Positions 45,684 to 54,637 of a DNA stretch of 64,000 bases are shown here, piece after piece. The notes below the pieces were generated by a model. It ran no database searches. It had not been told where the DNA came from and saw only the letters and a program-made list of their open reading frames with translations. Numbering within the stretch: the first letter of the stretch is position 1; each line of letters opens with the position of its first letter. The position numbers and the translations under genes are program-made. The stretch is from JAOPZW01 sp963764585 (lineage in GTDB: Bacteria > Actinomycetota > Thermoleophilia > Solirubrobacterales > Solirubrobacteraceae), in assembly GCA_963764585.1 (NCBI GenBank), contig CAVXTB010000011.1:124001-188000 (forward strand). The letters run 5' to 3'.

Positions 45684-46178
45684 ATGATGCGCGCCTCCGA
45701 CAGCGACCGCGACCGGGCCGTCGCGCTGCTGCAGGCACGCTGCGTCGAGGGCTACCTCAGCGTCGACACCTTCGAGCATCGCTTGGGCCTCGCGTTGGCC
45801 GCGCGCACGGCGTCGCAGCTGCGCGAGCTGGTCGCCGACATCGTCCGCGTGCGGCGCCCGCGGCTGCGCTGGCGCCGCCACGGCGAGCCGGCGGCCGGCG
45901 TCGCGCTGCCCGCCGAGGGCACGATCGTCGTCGGGCGCAGCAGCGGCTGCGACGTCGTCGTCGGCGAGGCGACGGTCTCGCGCCGGCACCTCGAGCTGCG
46001 CGCCATCGGCGGCGGCTGGCTCGCCGTCGACCTCGGCTCGACGAACGGCACCTGGCTCATGGGGCGACGCGTCGGGCGCGCTCGCGTGGTTGCGGGCGAC
46101 GAGCTGACCCTGGGAGATTGCGTCGTCCTGCTCAACGAAGACGGAGGTTCGCCGTGGCCGTCGCGACCCAGACGATGA
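45684..46178 (+). CDS. DUF1707-FHA protein
   Basis: 164 residues from ATG 45684 (or 45687). The N-terminal DUF1707 module (ASDSDRDRAVALLQARCVEG, LSVDTFEHRLGLALAARTAS) is typical of actinobacteria. The FHA domain (about 70-150) keeps the phosphothreonine-binding residues (VVGRSSGCDVVVGEATVSRR, LGSTNGTW). It should read Ser/Thr-kinase signals; no kinase gene is nearby. It overlaps the SnoaL gene by 25 nt. Confidence 0.9.
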   Translation: MMRASDSDRDRAVALLQARCVEGYLSVDTFEHRLGLALAARTASQLRELVADIVRVRRPRLRWRRHGEPAAGVALPAEGTIVVGRSSGCDVVVGEATVSRRHLELRAIGGGWLAVDLGSTNGTWLMGRRVGRARVVAGDELTLGDCVVLLNEDGGSPWPSRPRR

Positions 46179-46639
46179 CCGACGAGCAGCGCAAGTCGGT
46201 CGCGCTCGAGTACCTGAAGGCCTTCGACAACGGTGGCGTCACGTCCACCGGTGCCTCGATCCTCGACCTCTTCGCCGACGACGCTCAGGTCTACTTCGAG
46301 AAGTGGGGCCTGGCCAACGGCAAGGAGCAGATCGGCCAGCTCTTCACCGACGTCGGCGCGACGCTGAAGTCGATCCGCCACGACTACGCCAACTTCAACT
46401 GGCTCATGACGGGGACCGACACCTTCGCGTGCGAGGGGACGAGCTACGGCGAGCACCAGGACGGCGAGTGGCGCGCCGGCGTCACCCACGCGGGCCGCTG
46501 GTGCGACGTGTTCGAGGTCCGCGACTCGCTCATCCAGCGGTGCTTCATCTACCTGGACCCCGACTACGCCGGCAAGGACACCGACCGCTACCCGTGGCTG
46601 AGCGCCGACGGCCGCGACCGGTCGCAGCCGCTGGGCTGA
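46154..46639 (+). CDS. SnoaL-like/NTF2 fold protein
   Basis: 161 residues from GTG 46154, chosen because GGAGG is 6 nt upstream inside the FHA gene. NTF2 features include ALEYLKAFDNGG, LDLFADDAQVYFEKWGLANG and FEVRDSLIQRCFIYLDPDYA. Possibly a ketosteroid-isomerase-like enzyme or binding protein; substrate unknown. It is translated with the FHA protein, which may be a partner. Confidence 0.88.
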   Translation: MAVATQTMTDEQRKSVALEYLKAFDNGGVTSTGASILDLFADDAQVYFEKWGLANGKEQIGQLFTDVGATLKSIRHDYANFNWLMTGTDTFACEGTSYGEHQDGEWRAGVTHAGRWCDVFEVRDSLIQRCFIYLDPDYAGKDTDRYPWLSADGRDRSQPLG

Positions 46640-46646
46640 GCGCGGC

Positions 46647-47621
46647 TCACCGTCCGCGCAGCAGCGCGTCGCCCATCGGCGTGCGCTCGTAGAGCACGCG
46701 CCGGCCGTCGCGCGCGGCGCGCACGAGGCCCGCGCGGCGCAGGATCCCGAGGTGCTCGTTGACGCCGGCGGGCGACGCGCCGAGGCGCTGCGCCAGGTCC
46801 GTCGTCGCCGCCGGGGCGCCCAGCGTCGCGAGGATCCCCGCGCGCCGGCGGCCGAGCAGCGCCTCGAGCGCCTCGGGGTCGCCGTCCTCGTCGGGCGCCC
46901 ACAGCATCCCGATCCCGCGCGGCGTGTAGATCACGCCCGGCTGCCACGGATCGTCGATCATGGCGAAGACCTCCGGCCACGCGAACGCGGCGGGGACGAG
47001 CAGCAGCCCGCGGCCGCGCAGGTCGACGTCCTGATCGTGGCTGCGACCGACCTCGAGCGTGCCGTCGCGCCACTGGACGTCCCGATGCAGGTCGTCGAAG
47101 ACCTCGATCGCGCCGCCGGCGGTGAGCCGCCGCGCGCGATGGACGATGTCGGCCTCGAGCACCGCGCGGATCTGCGACCACCACGGTGCGATCGCGCGAT
47201 CGAAGTACTCGGCCATCACGCGCGTCAGCTCCTCGAGGCCGCGCTGGGGGTCGTCGAGCAGCGGGCGTGCGGCGTCCGGCACGGGCCGGCCTTCGAAGCG
47301 CCAGCCGATCTCGACCGCAACGCGCTCGGGCGGCGTCGCGCGCACGCGCGCCAGCTCGTCCTCGACCCTGGGCAGCGGGGTCGTCGGCGGCGGCGAGATG
47401 AAGTCGGGCACGTACCCCTGTCCCGAGGATGTCGCCAGCAGCTCGAGCAGCGTGTAGTCGAAGCCTTCGAGACGGCGCCGCGCGGCGCGCACCCACGGCA
47501 GGTGCAGCGAATGCGCCGCAGGGTCGCGCAGGGCATCCGTGCTCCAGGTGAGGTCGAACAGCGGCGAGATCGCAAAGCGCGTGCGGACGAGGTCCTCGTG
47601 GCCGAAGCGGAAGCGGATCAC
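46647..47621 (-). CDS. ArsR-type winged-helix regulator with DUF5937-like N-terminus
   Basis: 324 residues from GTG 47621. The N-terminal 230 residues (EDLVRTRFAISPLFDLTWS, WWSQIRAVLEADIVHRARRL, LLVPAAFAWPEVF) match the long sensor-like domain common in actinobacterial ArsR-like proteins. The C-terminal winged helix (LGRRRAGILATLGAPAATTD, LGASPAGVNEHLGILRRAGL) is the DNA-binding part. No metal-binding cysteines are visible. Targets are unknown. Confidence 0.88.
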   Translation of the reverse strand: MIRFRFGHEDLVRTRFAISPLFDLTWSTDALRDPAAHSLHLPWVRAARRRLEGFDYTLLELLATSSGQGYVPDFISPPPTTPLPRVEDELARVRATPPERVAVEIGWRFEGRPVPDAARPLLDDPQRGLEELTRVMAEYFDRAIAPWWSQIRAVLEADIVHRARRLTAGGAIEVFDDLHRDVQWRDGTLEVGRSHDQDVDLRGRGLLLVPAAFAWPEVFAMIDDPWQPGVIYTPRGIGMLWAPDEDGDPEALEALLGRRRAGILATLGAPAATTDLAQRLGASPAGVNEHLGILRRAGLVRAARDGRRVLYERTPMGDALLRGR

Positions 47622-47661
47622 CGCCGCGATTGTCGCGTGCGCTTCGGCGGAGAGCGAATCG

Positions 47662-49023
47662 TCAGGCGGCCAGGCGGATCAGCTCGCGCGCCGGCCGCGG
47701 CTCGGGCCAGCGGGTGACGATCGCAACCAGCGCGTCGGCCACGTCGGGGTCGAACTGCGAGCCCGAGCAGCGCTGCAGCTCGACGATCGCGTCGGCGACC
47801 GGCATCGCCGCGCGATAGGAGCGGTTCGTCGTCATCGCGTTGTAGGCGTCGCAGGCGCAGATGATCCGCGCGGCGAGCGGGATCGCCGTGCCCGCGATGC
47901 GATCGGGGTAGCCGCCGCCGTCCCAGCGCTCGTGGTGGTGGCGCACGATCACGCCGACATCGGCCAGCACGCCGCCGACGCGCTCGAGCATCTCCTGGCC
48001 GTCGACCGGATGGCGACGGATCGCCGCCCACTCGGCATCGGTCAGCTTGCCGGGCTTGTTGATGATCTCGTCGGCGACGCGGATCTTGCCGATGTCGTGC
48101 AGCAGCGCGCCGAACTCGAGGTTGCGGCGCTCGCGGCCGCCGAGGCCCAGGGCGTCGCCGACCGCGAGCGCCAGCGCGACGACGCCATTGCTGTGCTCGC
48201 CGCCGGTGTAGGCGTCGTCGGCCTCGAGCACGTCGCTCATCAGCAGCGCGGTGCCGCGGTAGGCGTGCGACAGCGCGAGCGCGTGCTCGATGCGCTGGCG
48301 CCGCTCGCGCGCGAACACGGCGAGCAGGCCCATGAGCGGGAAGACGAGCGCGACCGCCAGCGGCTCGGTCGCGCCGGCGACGCCCGCGAGCACGCCGATG
48401 CCGGCCAGCGCGGCGTCGACGGCGAAGACCCACGCCATGAACCCGAGCATGAGCTGCGGCGGCACGCCGAAGGCGAGCCGCTCGCGAAGCATGGTGATGC
48501 CGGCGTCGCAGGCCACCTGGGACACGAGCGCCAGCACGAGGACGGGCCAGGCGCCGACGCCCGGGTGGGCCGGGGCGAGCAGGGCCATGACGGTCGCGGG
48601 GCCGACGGCGTACAGCGCGTCGGAGAGCACGAACGCCAGGCGGCTGGGGTGCATGTCGCGGCGCACGAAGCCCGGCAAGCGGCCGACCAGGCCGCCGGCC
48701 GCGATGAGCAGCGGCACGAGCGCCGGCGGGGCCAGCAGCAGCGTCGGCATGAGCACGAGCTGGGTCGGGACCGTGTAGCTGGGGCCGACCTCGAAGCGGA
48801 TCTGCTGGGCGATCGCGAACGCGGCGATCAGCCCGATCGCGCCGAGCGCCGTGACGTGGCGCTCCGAAGGAGCGAGCACCGCGAGCGCCGCGACCGCGAC
48901 GAGCAGCACGCCGCTCATCGCCACGTGCACGCACAGCTCGCGCGCGGGCAGGGGCGCCCGCGCGCGCTTGGATGCGTCGTCGAGCAACTGCTCGACGTAG
49001 GGGTCGTCGTCCGCGAGGGCCAT
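47662..49023 (-). CDS. Membrane-bound HD-GYP phosphodiesterase
   Basis: 453 residues from ATG 49023, with AGGGAAG upstream. About seven hydrophobic segments (residues 35-235) form a membrane sensor, and the C-terminal HD-GYP domain (about 250-440) carries HDIGKIR and HHHERWDGGGYPD, the metal and c-di-GMP signature. At the first His position the protein has GGEHSNGVVALAL. It should hydrolyse c-di-GMP in response to a membrane or periplasmic signal. It is the second c-di-GMP protein in the window. Confidence 0.92.
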   Translation of the reverse strand: MALADDDPYVEQLLDDASKRARAPLPARELCVHVAMSGVLLVAVAALAVLAPSERHVTALGAIGLIAAFAIAQQIRFEVGPSYTVPTQLVLMPTLLLAPPALVPLLIAAGGLVGRLPGFVRRDMHPSRLAFVLSDALYAVGPATVMALLAPAHPGVGAWPVLVLALVSQVACDAGITMLRERLAFGVPPQLMLGFMAWVFAVDAALAGIGVLAGVAGATEPLAVALVFPLMGLLAVFARERRQRIEHALALSHAYRGTALLMSDVLEADDAYTGGEHSNGVVALALAVGDALGLGGRERRNLEFGALLHDIGKIRVADEIINKPGKLTDAEWAAIRRHPVDGQEMLERVGGVLADVGVIVRHHHERWDGGGYPDRIAGTAIPLAARIICACDAYNAMTTNRSYRAAMPVADAIVELQRCSGSQFDPDVADALVAIVTRWPEPRPARELIRLAA

Positions 49024-49184
49024 GGCGCTTCCCTTTCATCGGCGCGCGAAGGGGTTCGAAGCACCTTCTTCTGGACGCATGTTGGGTGCCGCTCGGCGCA
49101 GGCTCATGGCCGTTCGGCGCTGTGCCGATGCCGCCCGTGGCCGCTGTCCGGAGGCCGTTGTCAACCACGGGGGGGAACACGTTC

Positions 49185-49817
49185 ATGGCAGGAATGCGAC
49201 TGCTGCGCCGGGGACTGCCGGGGCTGCTCGCCGTGCTTGCGCTCGGCGCCATGCCGGCGGCCGCTTCGGCCGACGGGATCAGCCTGGGCCTCGACGGCTG
49301 CCCGGCGCGCACCGTCGAGCACCCGTTCGCGCGCTGGCTCGACGGGGCCAACTACGTGCTGGTGCCCGGCGGCACCTTCGAGGGCTCGCTCGACGGGTGG
49401 AGCCTGAAGGGCGGCGCCAAGGTCGTCGCGGGCAGCGAGTCCTTCGCTGTGCACGGCGTCGGCGAGAAGCTCGCGCTGTCGCTGCCGTCCGGCAGCTCGG
49501 CGACCACGCCGCCGATCTGCGTCGCGGTGCTCGATCCGACGCTGCGCTACTTCGCGGCCAACGACGGCGGCCTGCTCTCGATCCTCCGGGTCGACGTGCT
49601 CTACCACCCGCCCGGAGGCGGCACGCTCACGCTGCCGCTGGGGGTCAACGTCGGCGGCAAGGCGTGGGCGCCTTCGCTGCCGACCATCGTCGGCGCCGAC
49701 CTGCTCGGTGTCCTCACCGGCGGCCAGGCGACCGTGCAGTTCCGGTTCTCGCCCGCCGGTCTGGGCGCGAAGTGGCGGATCGACGACGTGTACGTCGATC
49801 CCTTCCAGGCGCGCTAA
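49185..49817 (+). CDS. Secreted beta-rich protein of unknown function
   Basis: 210 residues from ATG 49185. A Sec signal peptide (LPGLLAVLALGAMPAAASAD) is followed by a Gly/Ser-rich beta-sheet domain with two cysteines (GLDGCPAR and PPICVAV). The layout (GTFEGSLDGWSLKGGAKVVA, then WRIDDVYVDPF) resembles carbohydrate-binding jelly-roll modules, but no family is certain. Its stop codon overlaps the convergent glycosyltransferase gene's stop. The 161 nt upstream hold no clear regulatory motif. Confidence 0.78.
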   Translation: MAGMRLLRRGLPGLLAVLALGAMPAAASADGISLGLDGCPARTVEHPFARWLDGANYVLVPGGTFEGSLDGWSLKGGAKVVAGSESFAVHGVGEKLALSLPSGSSATTPPICVAVLDPTLRYFAANDGGLLSILRVDVLYHPPGGGTLTLPLGVNVGGKAWAPSLPTIVGADLLGVLTGGQATVQFRFSPAGLGAKWRIDDVYVDPFQAR

Positions 49818-50701
49818 CCGTCCGGCTGCGCCAGACGCCGCGCGGCGGGGGCAGTCCGCCGCGCGGCGCGCAGCGCTCGCAGGGCTGCGAGGTTGCGTTC
49901 GCGCTCGCGACCCACGGCGGCGCGCAGGCCGAAGGTGAGCGCCTGCGCGCCGTCGTCGATCCGCAGCGCGCGCCGGCCCAGGCGCGCCGCGATCACCTCG
50001 CGGCGGCGCCGCGCCTGCAGGTCGAACGCCTCGCCGCCGAAGGCGCGGGCGGTGCTGCGCCCGCCGAGGTGGCGCACGGCGACCTCGGGGTGGAGGATCG
50101 TCGGCGCGCCGGCGGCGCGGGCGCGCAGGCACAGGTCGAGGTCCTCGTAGAACATGAACGCCTCGGGGTCGAACGGGCCCAGACGCCGCAGCAGCGCGGT
50201 CGGCGCGGCCACGCAGGCGGCGATCGCCCAGCCGACGGGCCGCGGTCGCCGCGCCCGGTGGGGCTCGGGGAGCGCGCGGGTCGGCAGCACGGCGCGCACG
50301 AGCGCGGCCGGGCGGCCGGGAAGCGGGTGGGCGCTGCGCTGCAGCGAGCCGTCGGCGTTGAGCAGGCGGGGGACGAGGAGCGCGTCGATCCCCGCGGCGC
50401 GCTCGGCCAGCGTGGCGAGGCCGGCGTCGGGCAGCTCGCAATCGGGGTTGAGCAGGACGGTGACGGGATGGCGCGCGCGGGCGACGCCCTCGTTGTTGGC
50501 GGCGCCGAACCCCGGGTTGCCGTCGAGCACGACGACCTCGGCGCCGGCGGCGCGGGCGATCGCCGGGCCGTCGTCGCCGGAGCCCGAGTCGACGATCACG
50601 AGCTGCGTGCCCGCCGGCAGGTGTGCCTCGATCGAGCGCAGCAGCCCCGGCAGCTCGAGCGCCGAGTCGTGCAGCACGGTGACGACGGTGAACGCGCTCA
50701 C
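49814..50701 (-). CDS. Family 2 glycosyltransferase (rhamnosyltransferase-like)
   Basis: 295 residues from GTG 50701. GT-A signatures are VVTVLHDSALELPGLLRSIE, VIVDSGSGDD, NPGFGAANNEG and LLNPDCELPD; the acceptor-site segment FYEDLDLCLRARAAG is typical of WbbL-like rhamnosyltransferases. It starts the second polysaccharide locus and is coupled to the GT4 gene upstream by an overlap of 4 nt. Confidence 0.93.
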   Translation of the reverse strand: MSAFTVVTVLHDSALELPGLLRSIEAHLPAGTQLVIVDSGSGDDGPAIARAAGAEVVVLDGNPGFGAANNEGVARARHPVTVLLNPDCELPDAGLATLAERAAGIDALLVPRLLNADGSLQRSAHPLPGRPAALVRAVLPTRALPEPHRARRPRPVGWAIAACVAAPTALLRRLGPFDPEAFMFYEDLDLCLRARAAGAPTILHPEVAVRHLGGRSTARAFGGEAFDLQARRRREVIAARLGRRALRIDDGAQALTFGLRAAVGRERERNLAALRALRAARRTAPAARRLAQPDG

Positions 50702-51690
50702 GCGGCAGCCTCGGTCAGCAGCGCGTACATGGCGGTGGCCGCGCGGTCCCAGGTGTAGGCGGCGGCCCGCTCGCGCGCGGCGGCGCCCAGGCGCGCGCGC
50801 AGCTCGTCGTCGCCGGCGATGCGCAGCAGGGCGCCGGCGAGCGCGTCGGCGTCGCCGGGCGCGACGCGCAGCGCGGCGTCGCCCAGGGTCTCGGCGAAGC
50901 ACGGCAGGTCGCTGACCACCGCGGGCGTGCCGTGCGCCGCGGCCTCGAGCGGCGGCAGCCCGAAGCCCTCGAGGTAGGAGGGCTGCACCACGGCCAGGGC
51001 GCCCGCGTAGAGCGCGGCCAGCTCGGCGTCGTCGACGCGGCGGTCGTCGCCGACGAGCACGAGCTCGGCGTCGAGGCCCTGCGCGCGCGCCCGCGCGTGC
51101 GCGGCGGCCAGCACGTCGAGCGCCTTGCGCGGCTCGCGCGCGCCCACGTAGAGCAGGTAGCGGCCCGGGCGCGGCTGCGCGGGGAGCGTCGCGACGCCGG
51201 GCGACACGACGGTCGCGCGCACGCCCCAGGCGGCCAGCAGCTCGGTCGCGACGGCGTGCGTGTCGGCGGTCACCGCGGCGGCGCCGCGGGCCAGCGCGCG
51301 CGGGCGCGCCAGCGCGTGCCACGCGCGCTCGTAGGCGCTGAAGTCGTGCGGGCGCCGCTCCCAGGATCGGTCGTGGACGGTCAGCACGTACGGCGCGCCC
51401 GGCGCGACGGGCGCCGGCGCCGGCAGCCAGACGACGTCCGCGCCACCGGCGAGCGCCGCTAGCGTCGGGCGCCGCGCGAGCGCCGCGGCCCCGAACAGCG
51501 CGCGGCCGCCGAGGCGGTGGCGGACGAGCGCGACGCCGGGGTGCACCGGCTCGACGGGCGCACGGCCGGGGACGAACGCCAGCCACTCGTCGGCGCCGGA
51601 GCGCTCGGCAAGCGCGGCCAGCAGCCCGCGCGTGAAGCGCGCCACGCCGCGCCCGGCGAGCAGGGCGCGCGCGTCGACAGCCACCCTCAT
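50698..51690 (-). CDS. GT4 family glycosyltransferase (short)
   Basis: 330 residues from ATG 51690. N-terminal VAVDARALLAGRGVARFTRG, then LTVHDRSWERRP and the donor-domain blocks LLYVGAREPRKALDVLAAAH, VQPSYLEGFGLPPLEAAAHG and VVSDLPCFAET form a mannosyltransferase-like GT-B enzyme. It is transcribed divergently from the next GT4 gene with only 30 nt between the start codons. Confidence 0.93.
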   Translation of the reverse strand: MRVAVDARALLAGRGVARFTRGLLAALAERSGADEWLAFVPGRAPVEPVHPGVALVRHRLGGRALFGAAALARRPTLAALAGGADVVWLPAPAPVAPGAPYVLTVHDRSWERRPHDFSAYERAWHALARPRALARGAAAVTADTHAVATELLAAWGVRATVVSPGVATLPAQPRPGRYLLYVGAREPRKALDVLAAAHARARAQGLDAELVLVGDDRRVDDAELAALYAGALAVVQPSYLEGFGLPPLEAAAHGTPAVVSDLPCFAETLGDAALRVAPGDADALAGALLRIAGDDELRARLGAAARERAAAYTWDRAATAMYALLTEAAA

Positions 51691-51720
51691 GGCCATCGGA
51701 CGGTATAGGCTCGCGCGCCT
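51691..51720. promoter_or_regulatory. Symmetric bidirectional promoter between two glycosyltransferase genes
   Basis: The 30-nt gap holds GGTATAGG at 51702-51709. On the plus strand TATAGG (51704-51709) ends 11 nt before ATG 51721; on the minus strand TATACC (51707-51702) ends 11 nt before ATG 51690. The two -10 elements share the TATA core and are placed symmetrically. Neither gene has a Shine-Dalgarno sequence in the gap. Confidence 0.6.
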
Positions 51721-52878
51721 ATGCAGGAGGGATCGCGAGTCGCGCTGGTGCACGACTTCCTCGTCGACGTGCGCGGCGCCGAGCGGGTCTTCCTCGCGCT
51801 CTGCGACCTCTTCGGCGACGCCGACCTCTTCACCGCGGTCTACGACGAGGAGGGCACCGAGGGCCGCTTCGCCGACCGCACGGTGCACACGTCGTTCCTG
51901 CAGCGCCTGCATCCGACCGCGCGCACCTTCCGCGCACTGCTGCCGCTGTATCCGGCCGCGATGGAGTCGCTGGACCTGCGCGGCTACGACCTTGTGATCT
52001 CGAGCTCGAGCGCGTGGGCGCACGGCGTCATCCCCGACGACGATGCCGTGCACGTCTGCTACTGCCACAACCCGTTCCGCTACGCGTGGAACGCGCGCCA
52101 GGAGACGCTCGAGGCGCGCGGCCCATTCGCGCGGGCGGCGCTCGGGGCGGTCTTCCAGCGCTGGCGCCAGTGGGACTGGATCGCCGCGCAGCGCGTCGAT
52201 GCCTACGTCGCGAACTCGCAGACGACCAGGCGGCGCGTCGCTCGCTACTTCGGCCGCGAGGCGACCGTGCTGCACCCGCCGGTCGAGGTCGAGCGCTTCG
52301 CGCCCGGCACGCCCGGCGACGCCTACGTCGTGCTCTCCGAGCTGATGCCCCACAAGCGCATCGACGTGGCCGTGCGCGCCTTCAACGAGCTGCGCCTGCC
52401 GCTCGTGATCGTCGGCAACGGGCCCGACGCGCGGCGGCTGCACCGCCTCGCGGGGCCGACCGTGAGCTTCACCGGCCGCGTCAGCGACGGCGAGGCCGGC
52501 CGCCTGCTCGCCCGCGCGCGGGCGCTCGTGGTCACCGCGACCGAGGAGTTCGGGATCGCCGCCGTCGAGGCCCAGGCCGCCGGCCGGCCGGTGATCGCGC
52601 TGCACGAGGGCGGCGTGCGCGAGACCGTGATCGAAGGGGAGACCGGCGCGTTCTTCGACCGCCCCGAGCCGGCGCGGCTGGCCGCGGCGGTGCGCTCCTT
52701 CGATGCGCTGGCGGTCGACCCCGACGCGTGCGTGGCCAACGCGCGGCGCTTCGACACCGCGCACTTCCGCCGCGGCCTGCGCGCGGTCGTCGAGCTCGCG
52801 CTCGACGGCCTCGGCTCGCGCCGCGCCTCGCGCCGCCGCCCGCCCCGCCGCGCCCGCGGGCTGGCGCGGCCGGTGTGA
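51721..52878 (+). CDS. GT4 family glycosyltransferase
   Basis: 385 residues from ATG 51721. N-terminal VALVHDFLVDVRGAERVFLA, then YCHNPFRYAWNARQETLEA and NSQTTRRRVARYFGREATVL; the donor domain has VVLSELMPHKRIDVAVRAFN, TATEEFGIAAVEAQAAGRPV and EGETGAFF. It is close to the mannosyltransferase type seen in capsule loci. The Arg-rich tail (RRASRRRPPRRAR) may bind the membrane. It is coupled to the following membrane protein by GTGA. Confidence 0.94.
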   Translation: MQEGSRVALVHDFLVDVRGAERVFLALCDLFGDADLFTAVYDEEGTEGRFADRTVHTSFLQRLHPTARTFRALLPLYPAAMESLDLRGYDLVISSSSAWAHGVIPDDDAVHVCYCHNPFRYAWNARQETLEARGPFARAALGAVFQRWRQWDWIAAQRVDAYVANSQTTRRRVARYFGREATVLHPPVEVERFAPGTPGDAYVVLSELMPHKRIDVAVRAFNELRLPLVIVGNGPDARRLHRLAGPTVSFTGRVSDGEAGRLLARARALVVTATEEFGIAAVEAQAAGRPVIALHEGGVRETVIEGETGAFFDRPEPARLAAAVRSFDALAVDPDACVANARRFDTAHFRRGLRAVVELALDGLGSRRASRRRPPRRARGLARPV

Positions 52879-54314
52879 GCCGGCGCGAGCTGGGCCTCGG
52901 CGCCGGCCTGGCCGCCGCCGCGATCGGGCTGTCCGCGTTCACCATCCTGCGCGGCTACGGCCCGCACGACGAGGGGCTCATGCTCGCCTGGGCGCGGCGG
53001 ATCGCCGACGGGCAGTGGCCCTACCGCGACTTCTGGTCCAACTACGCGCCCGGCCAGCCGCTGGTCCTGGCGCTGCTCGTCAAGCTCTTCGGCCCATCGC
53101 TGCTGTGGTGGCGGATCGTGCGCGTCGCGGTCGACGCGACGGTCGCGCTGCTGGTCTTCGCGTACGTACGGCGGCGGGCGGGACTCGGGTGGGCGCTCGG
53201 CGCGTGGGTGGCGGCGGCGGGCGCGATGGCGTGGCCGAGCGGGCCCGGGCCCAACCCGCCGGCGCTCGCGCTCGCGCTGGGCGCGCTGCTCGCCGCTCCG
53301 CGCGCGCCGCTCGCCGGCGGCGCGCTGGCCGGGCTGGCGATCGTCTTCCGGCCCGAGGTCGGGGTGGCCGCGGCGATCGGCGCCGCGCTGGAGGCGGGCC
53401 GCTCGGGAGCGGCACGGGTGGCGGCGGCCGCTGGCGCCGTCGCGGTGGTGGCGCTCGCCCCGTTCGTCGTCGTCGCGGGCGGCTCGATGGCGGATCAGGT
53501 GATCGGCTTCGCGTCGCTGCAGCACCTGCAGCGCCTGCCGTTCCCGCTGGACTACGACGGCGGCTTCGACCTCAACAAGCTGCTCGAGCTCTACCTGCCG
53601 GCGATCCTCGTGGCGGGCAGCGCGCTGTGGGCGGCATGGGCGCTCGCGCGCCGCGACGGCTTCGCGCTGGCGGCGCTCGTCGCGGTCGGCCTGGCCTACC
53701 TGTTGGCACGCACCGACGAGTTCCACCTCGTGCCGCTGTCGGTGGTGCTCGCCGCGGCGCTGGCGATCGCGGCCGGGCGCGAGCCGCGGGCCCTGCCGCG
53801 CGCGGCGCTGGGCGTCGCGCTCGCCCTGATCGCGCTCCACGGGCTGGAGCGCCGCGCGGGGCAGGCGCTGCACCCGCCGGCGCTGGCCGCGATCCCCGCG
53901 CCGGCGGCCGACGGCGTGCGCACCTCGCCGGCCGACGCGGCCGCCCTGCGCGCGCTGATCCCGTACGTGCACGGGCGCGCGCCCGCCGGCGCGCCCGTGC
54001 TCGTGGCGCCGCCGCGCTACGACCGCGTCCGGGTGGGCGATCCGATGCTGAACGTCCTGCTCGACCGGCCCAACCCGACGCGCTACGACGTGGTCCAGCC
54101 CGGCGTCGTGACGACCGCGAAGGTCCAGCGCGAGATGGCGCGCGACCTGCGCGGGACGCCGGTGGTCGTCCGCTGGGAGTCCTCGCTCGCCCGCGAGGTC
54201 GAGGACAACGGCTCGGCGCGGTCGAGCGGGGTGTTCCTGCTCGACCGCGCCATCGCTAGCGGCTACCGCCGGGTCGCGCGGTTCGGCGACTACGTCGTGC
54301 TGGTGCGGCGCTAG
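52875..54314 (+). CDS. Polytopic GT39/ArnT-like glycosyltransferase
   Basis: 479 residues from GTG 52875 with about 10 hydrophobic segments. The first extracytoplasmic loop holds an acidic motif (YGPHDEGLMLAWARRIADGQ) followed by WPYRDFWSNYAPGQP, as in lipid-linked-sugar-dependent GT-C enzymes; a soluble C-terminal domain follows (about 345-479). It probably transfers a sugar from a polyprenyl donor outside the membrane. The palindromic element copy 2 begins 32 nt after its stop. Confidence 0.85.
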   Translation: MSRRELGLGAGLAAAAIGLSAFTILRGYGPHDEGLMLAWARRIADGQWPYRDFWSNYAPGQPLVLALLVKLFGPSLLWWRIVRVAVDATVALLVFAYVRRRAGLGWALGAWVAAAGAMAWPSGPGPNPPALALALGALLAAPRAPLAGGALAGLAIVFRPEVGVAAAIGAALEAGRSGAARVAAAAGAVAVVALAPFVVVAGGSMADQVIGFASLQHLQRLPFPLDYDGGFDLNKLLELYLPAILVAGSALWAAWALARRDGFALAALVAVGLAYLLARTDEFHLVPLSVVLAAALAIAAGREPRALPRAALGVALALIALHGLERRAGQALHPPALAAIPAPAADGVRTSPADAAALRALIPYVHGRAPAGAPVLVAPPRYDRVRVGDPMLNVLLDRPNPTRYDVVQPGVVTTAKVQREMARDLRGTPVVVRWESSLAREVEDNGSARSSGVFLLDRAIASGYRRVARFGDYVVLVRR

Positions 54315-54345
54315 CTCTCGGACGCTCGCGTTCGCGGCGGGTTCT

Positions 54346-54637
54346 GGCACCGAGGGAGGGTGCGTCGGCCGGATGCCCGGGCCGCGGGGGCCCGAGGGCC
54401 GCCGCGCGCGCTCTGCGCGAACCGCGCGTGTTTCGCAACACCCATGGGCGCGTGCGGACAACGAACGACGACTTCTGCACGCATAGCGTGCATTTCTCGT
54501 CGTTCGATATGCGAACACGAGAAGGTGTTGCGAAACACGCGCGCCCTGCGCCAGCGGGCGCGCCACTTTGCGCAATCGCTCACGACCGGGCACGACGCCA
54601 CGGCGGCGCGCCCCAACGGCCTCACCCCCTCAGTGCC
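54346..54637. repeat. Long palindromic element, copy 2
   Basis: About 292 bp, same strand orientation as copy 1. A perfect 19-bp inverted pair lies at 54424-54442/54524-54542. Inside it are a 10-bp pair at 54462-54471/54497-54506 and a 7-bp apical hairpin TGCACGC-ATA-GCGTGCA (54476-54492). The right end CCCCCTCAGTGCC (54625-54637) is the exact reverse complement of the copy 1 left end. The outer arms are shared with copy 1; the apical sequence is unrelated but equally self-complementary. The 431-nt gap between the genes holds nothing else recognisable. Confidence 0.85.

Noticed and set aside
49050..49072. GGTTCGA near a GAAGG/CCTTC stem, resembling a tRNA T-arm
   Set aside because: No acceptor, D or anticodon arm around it; the loop is too long.
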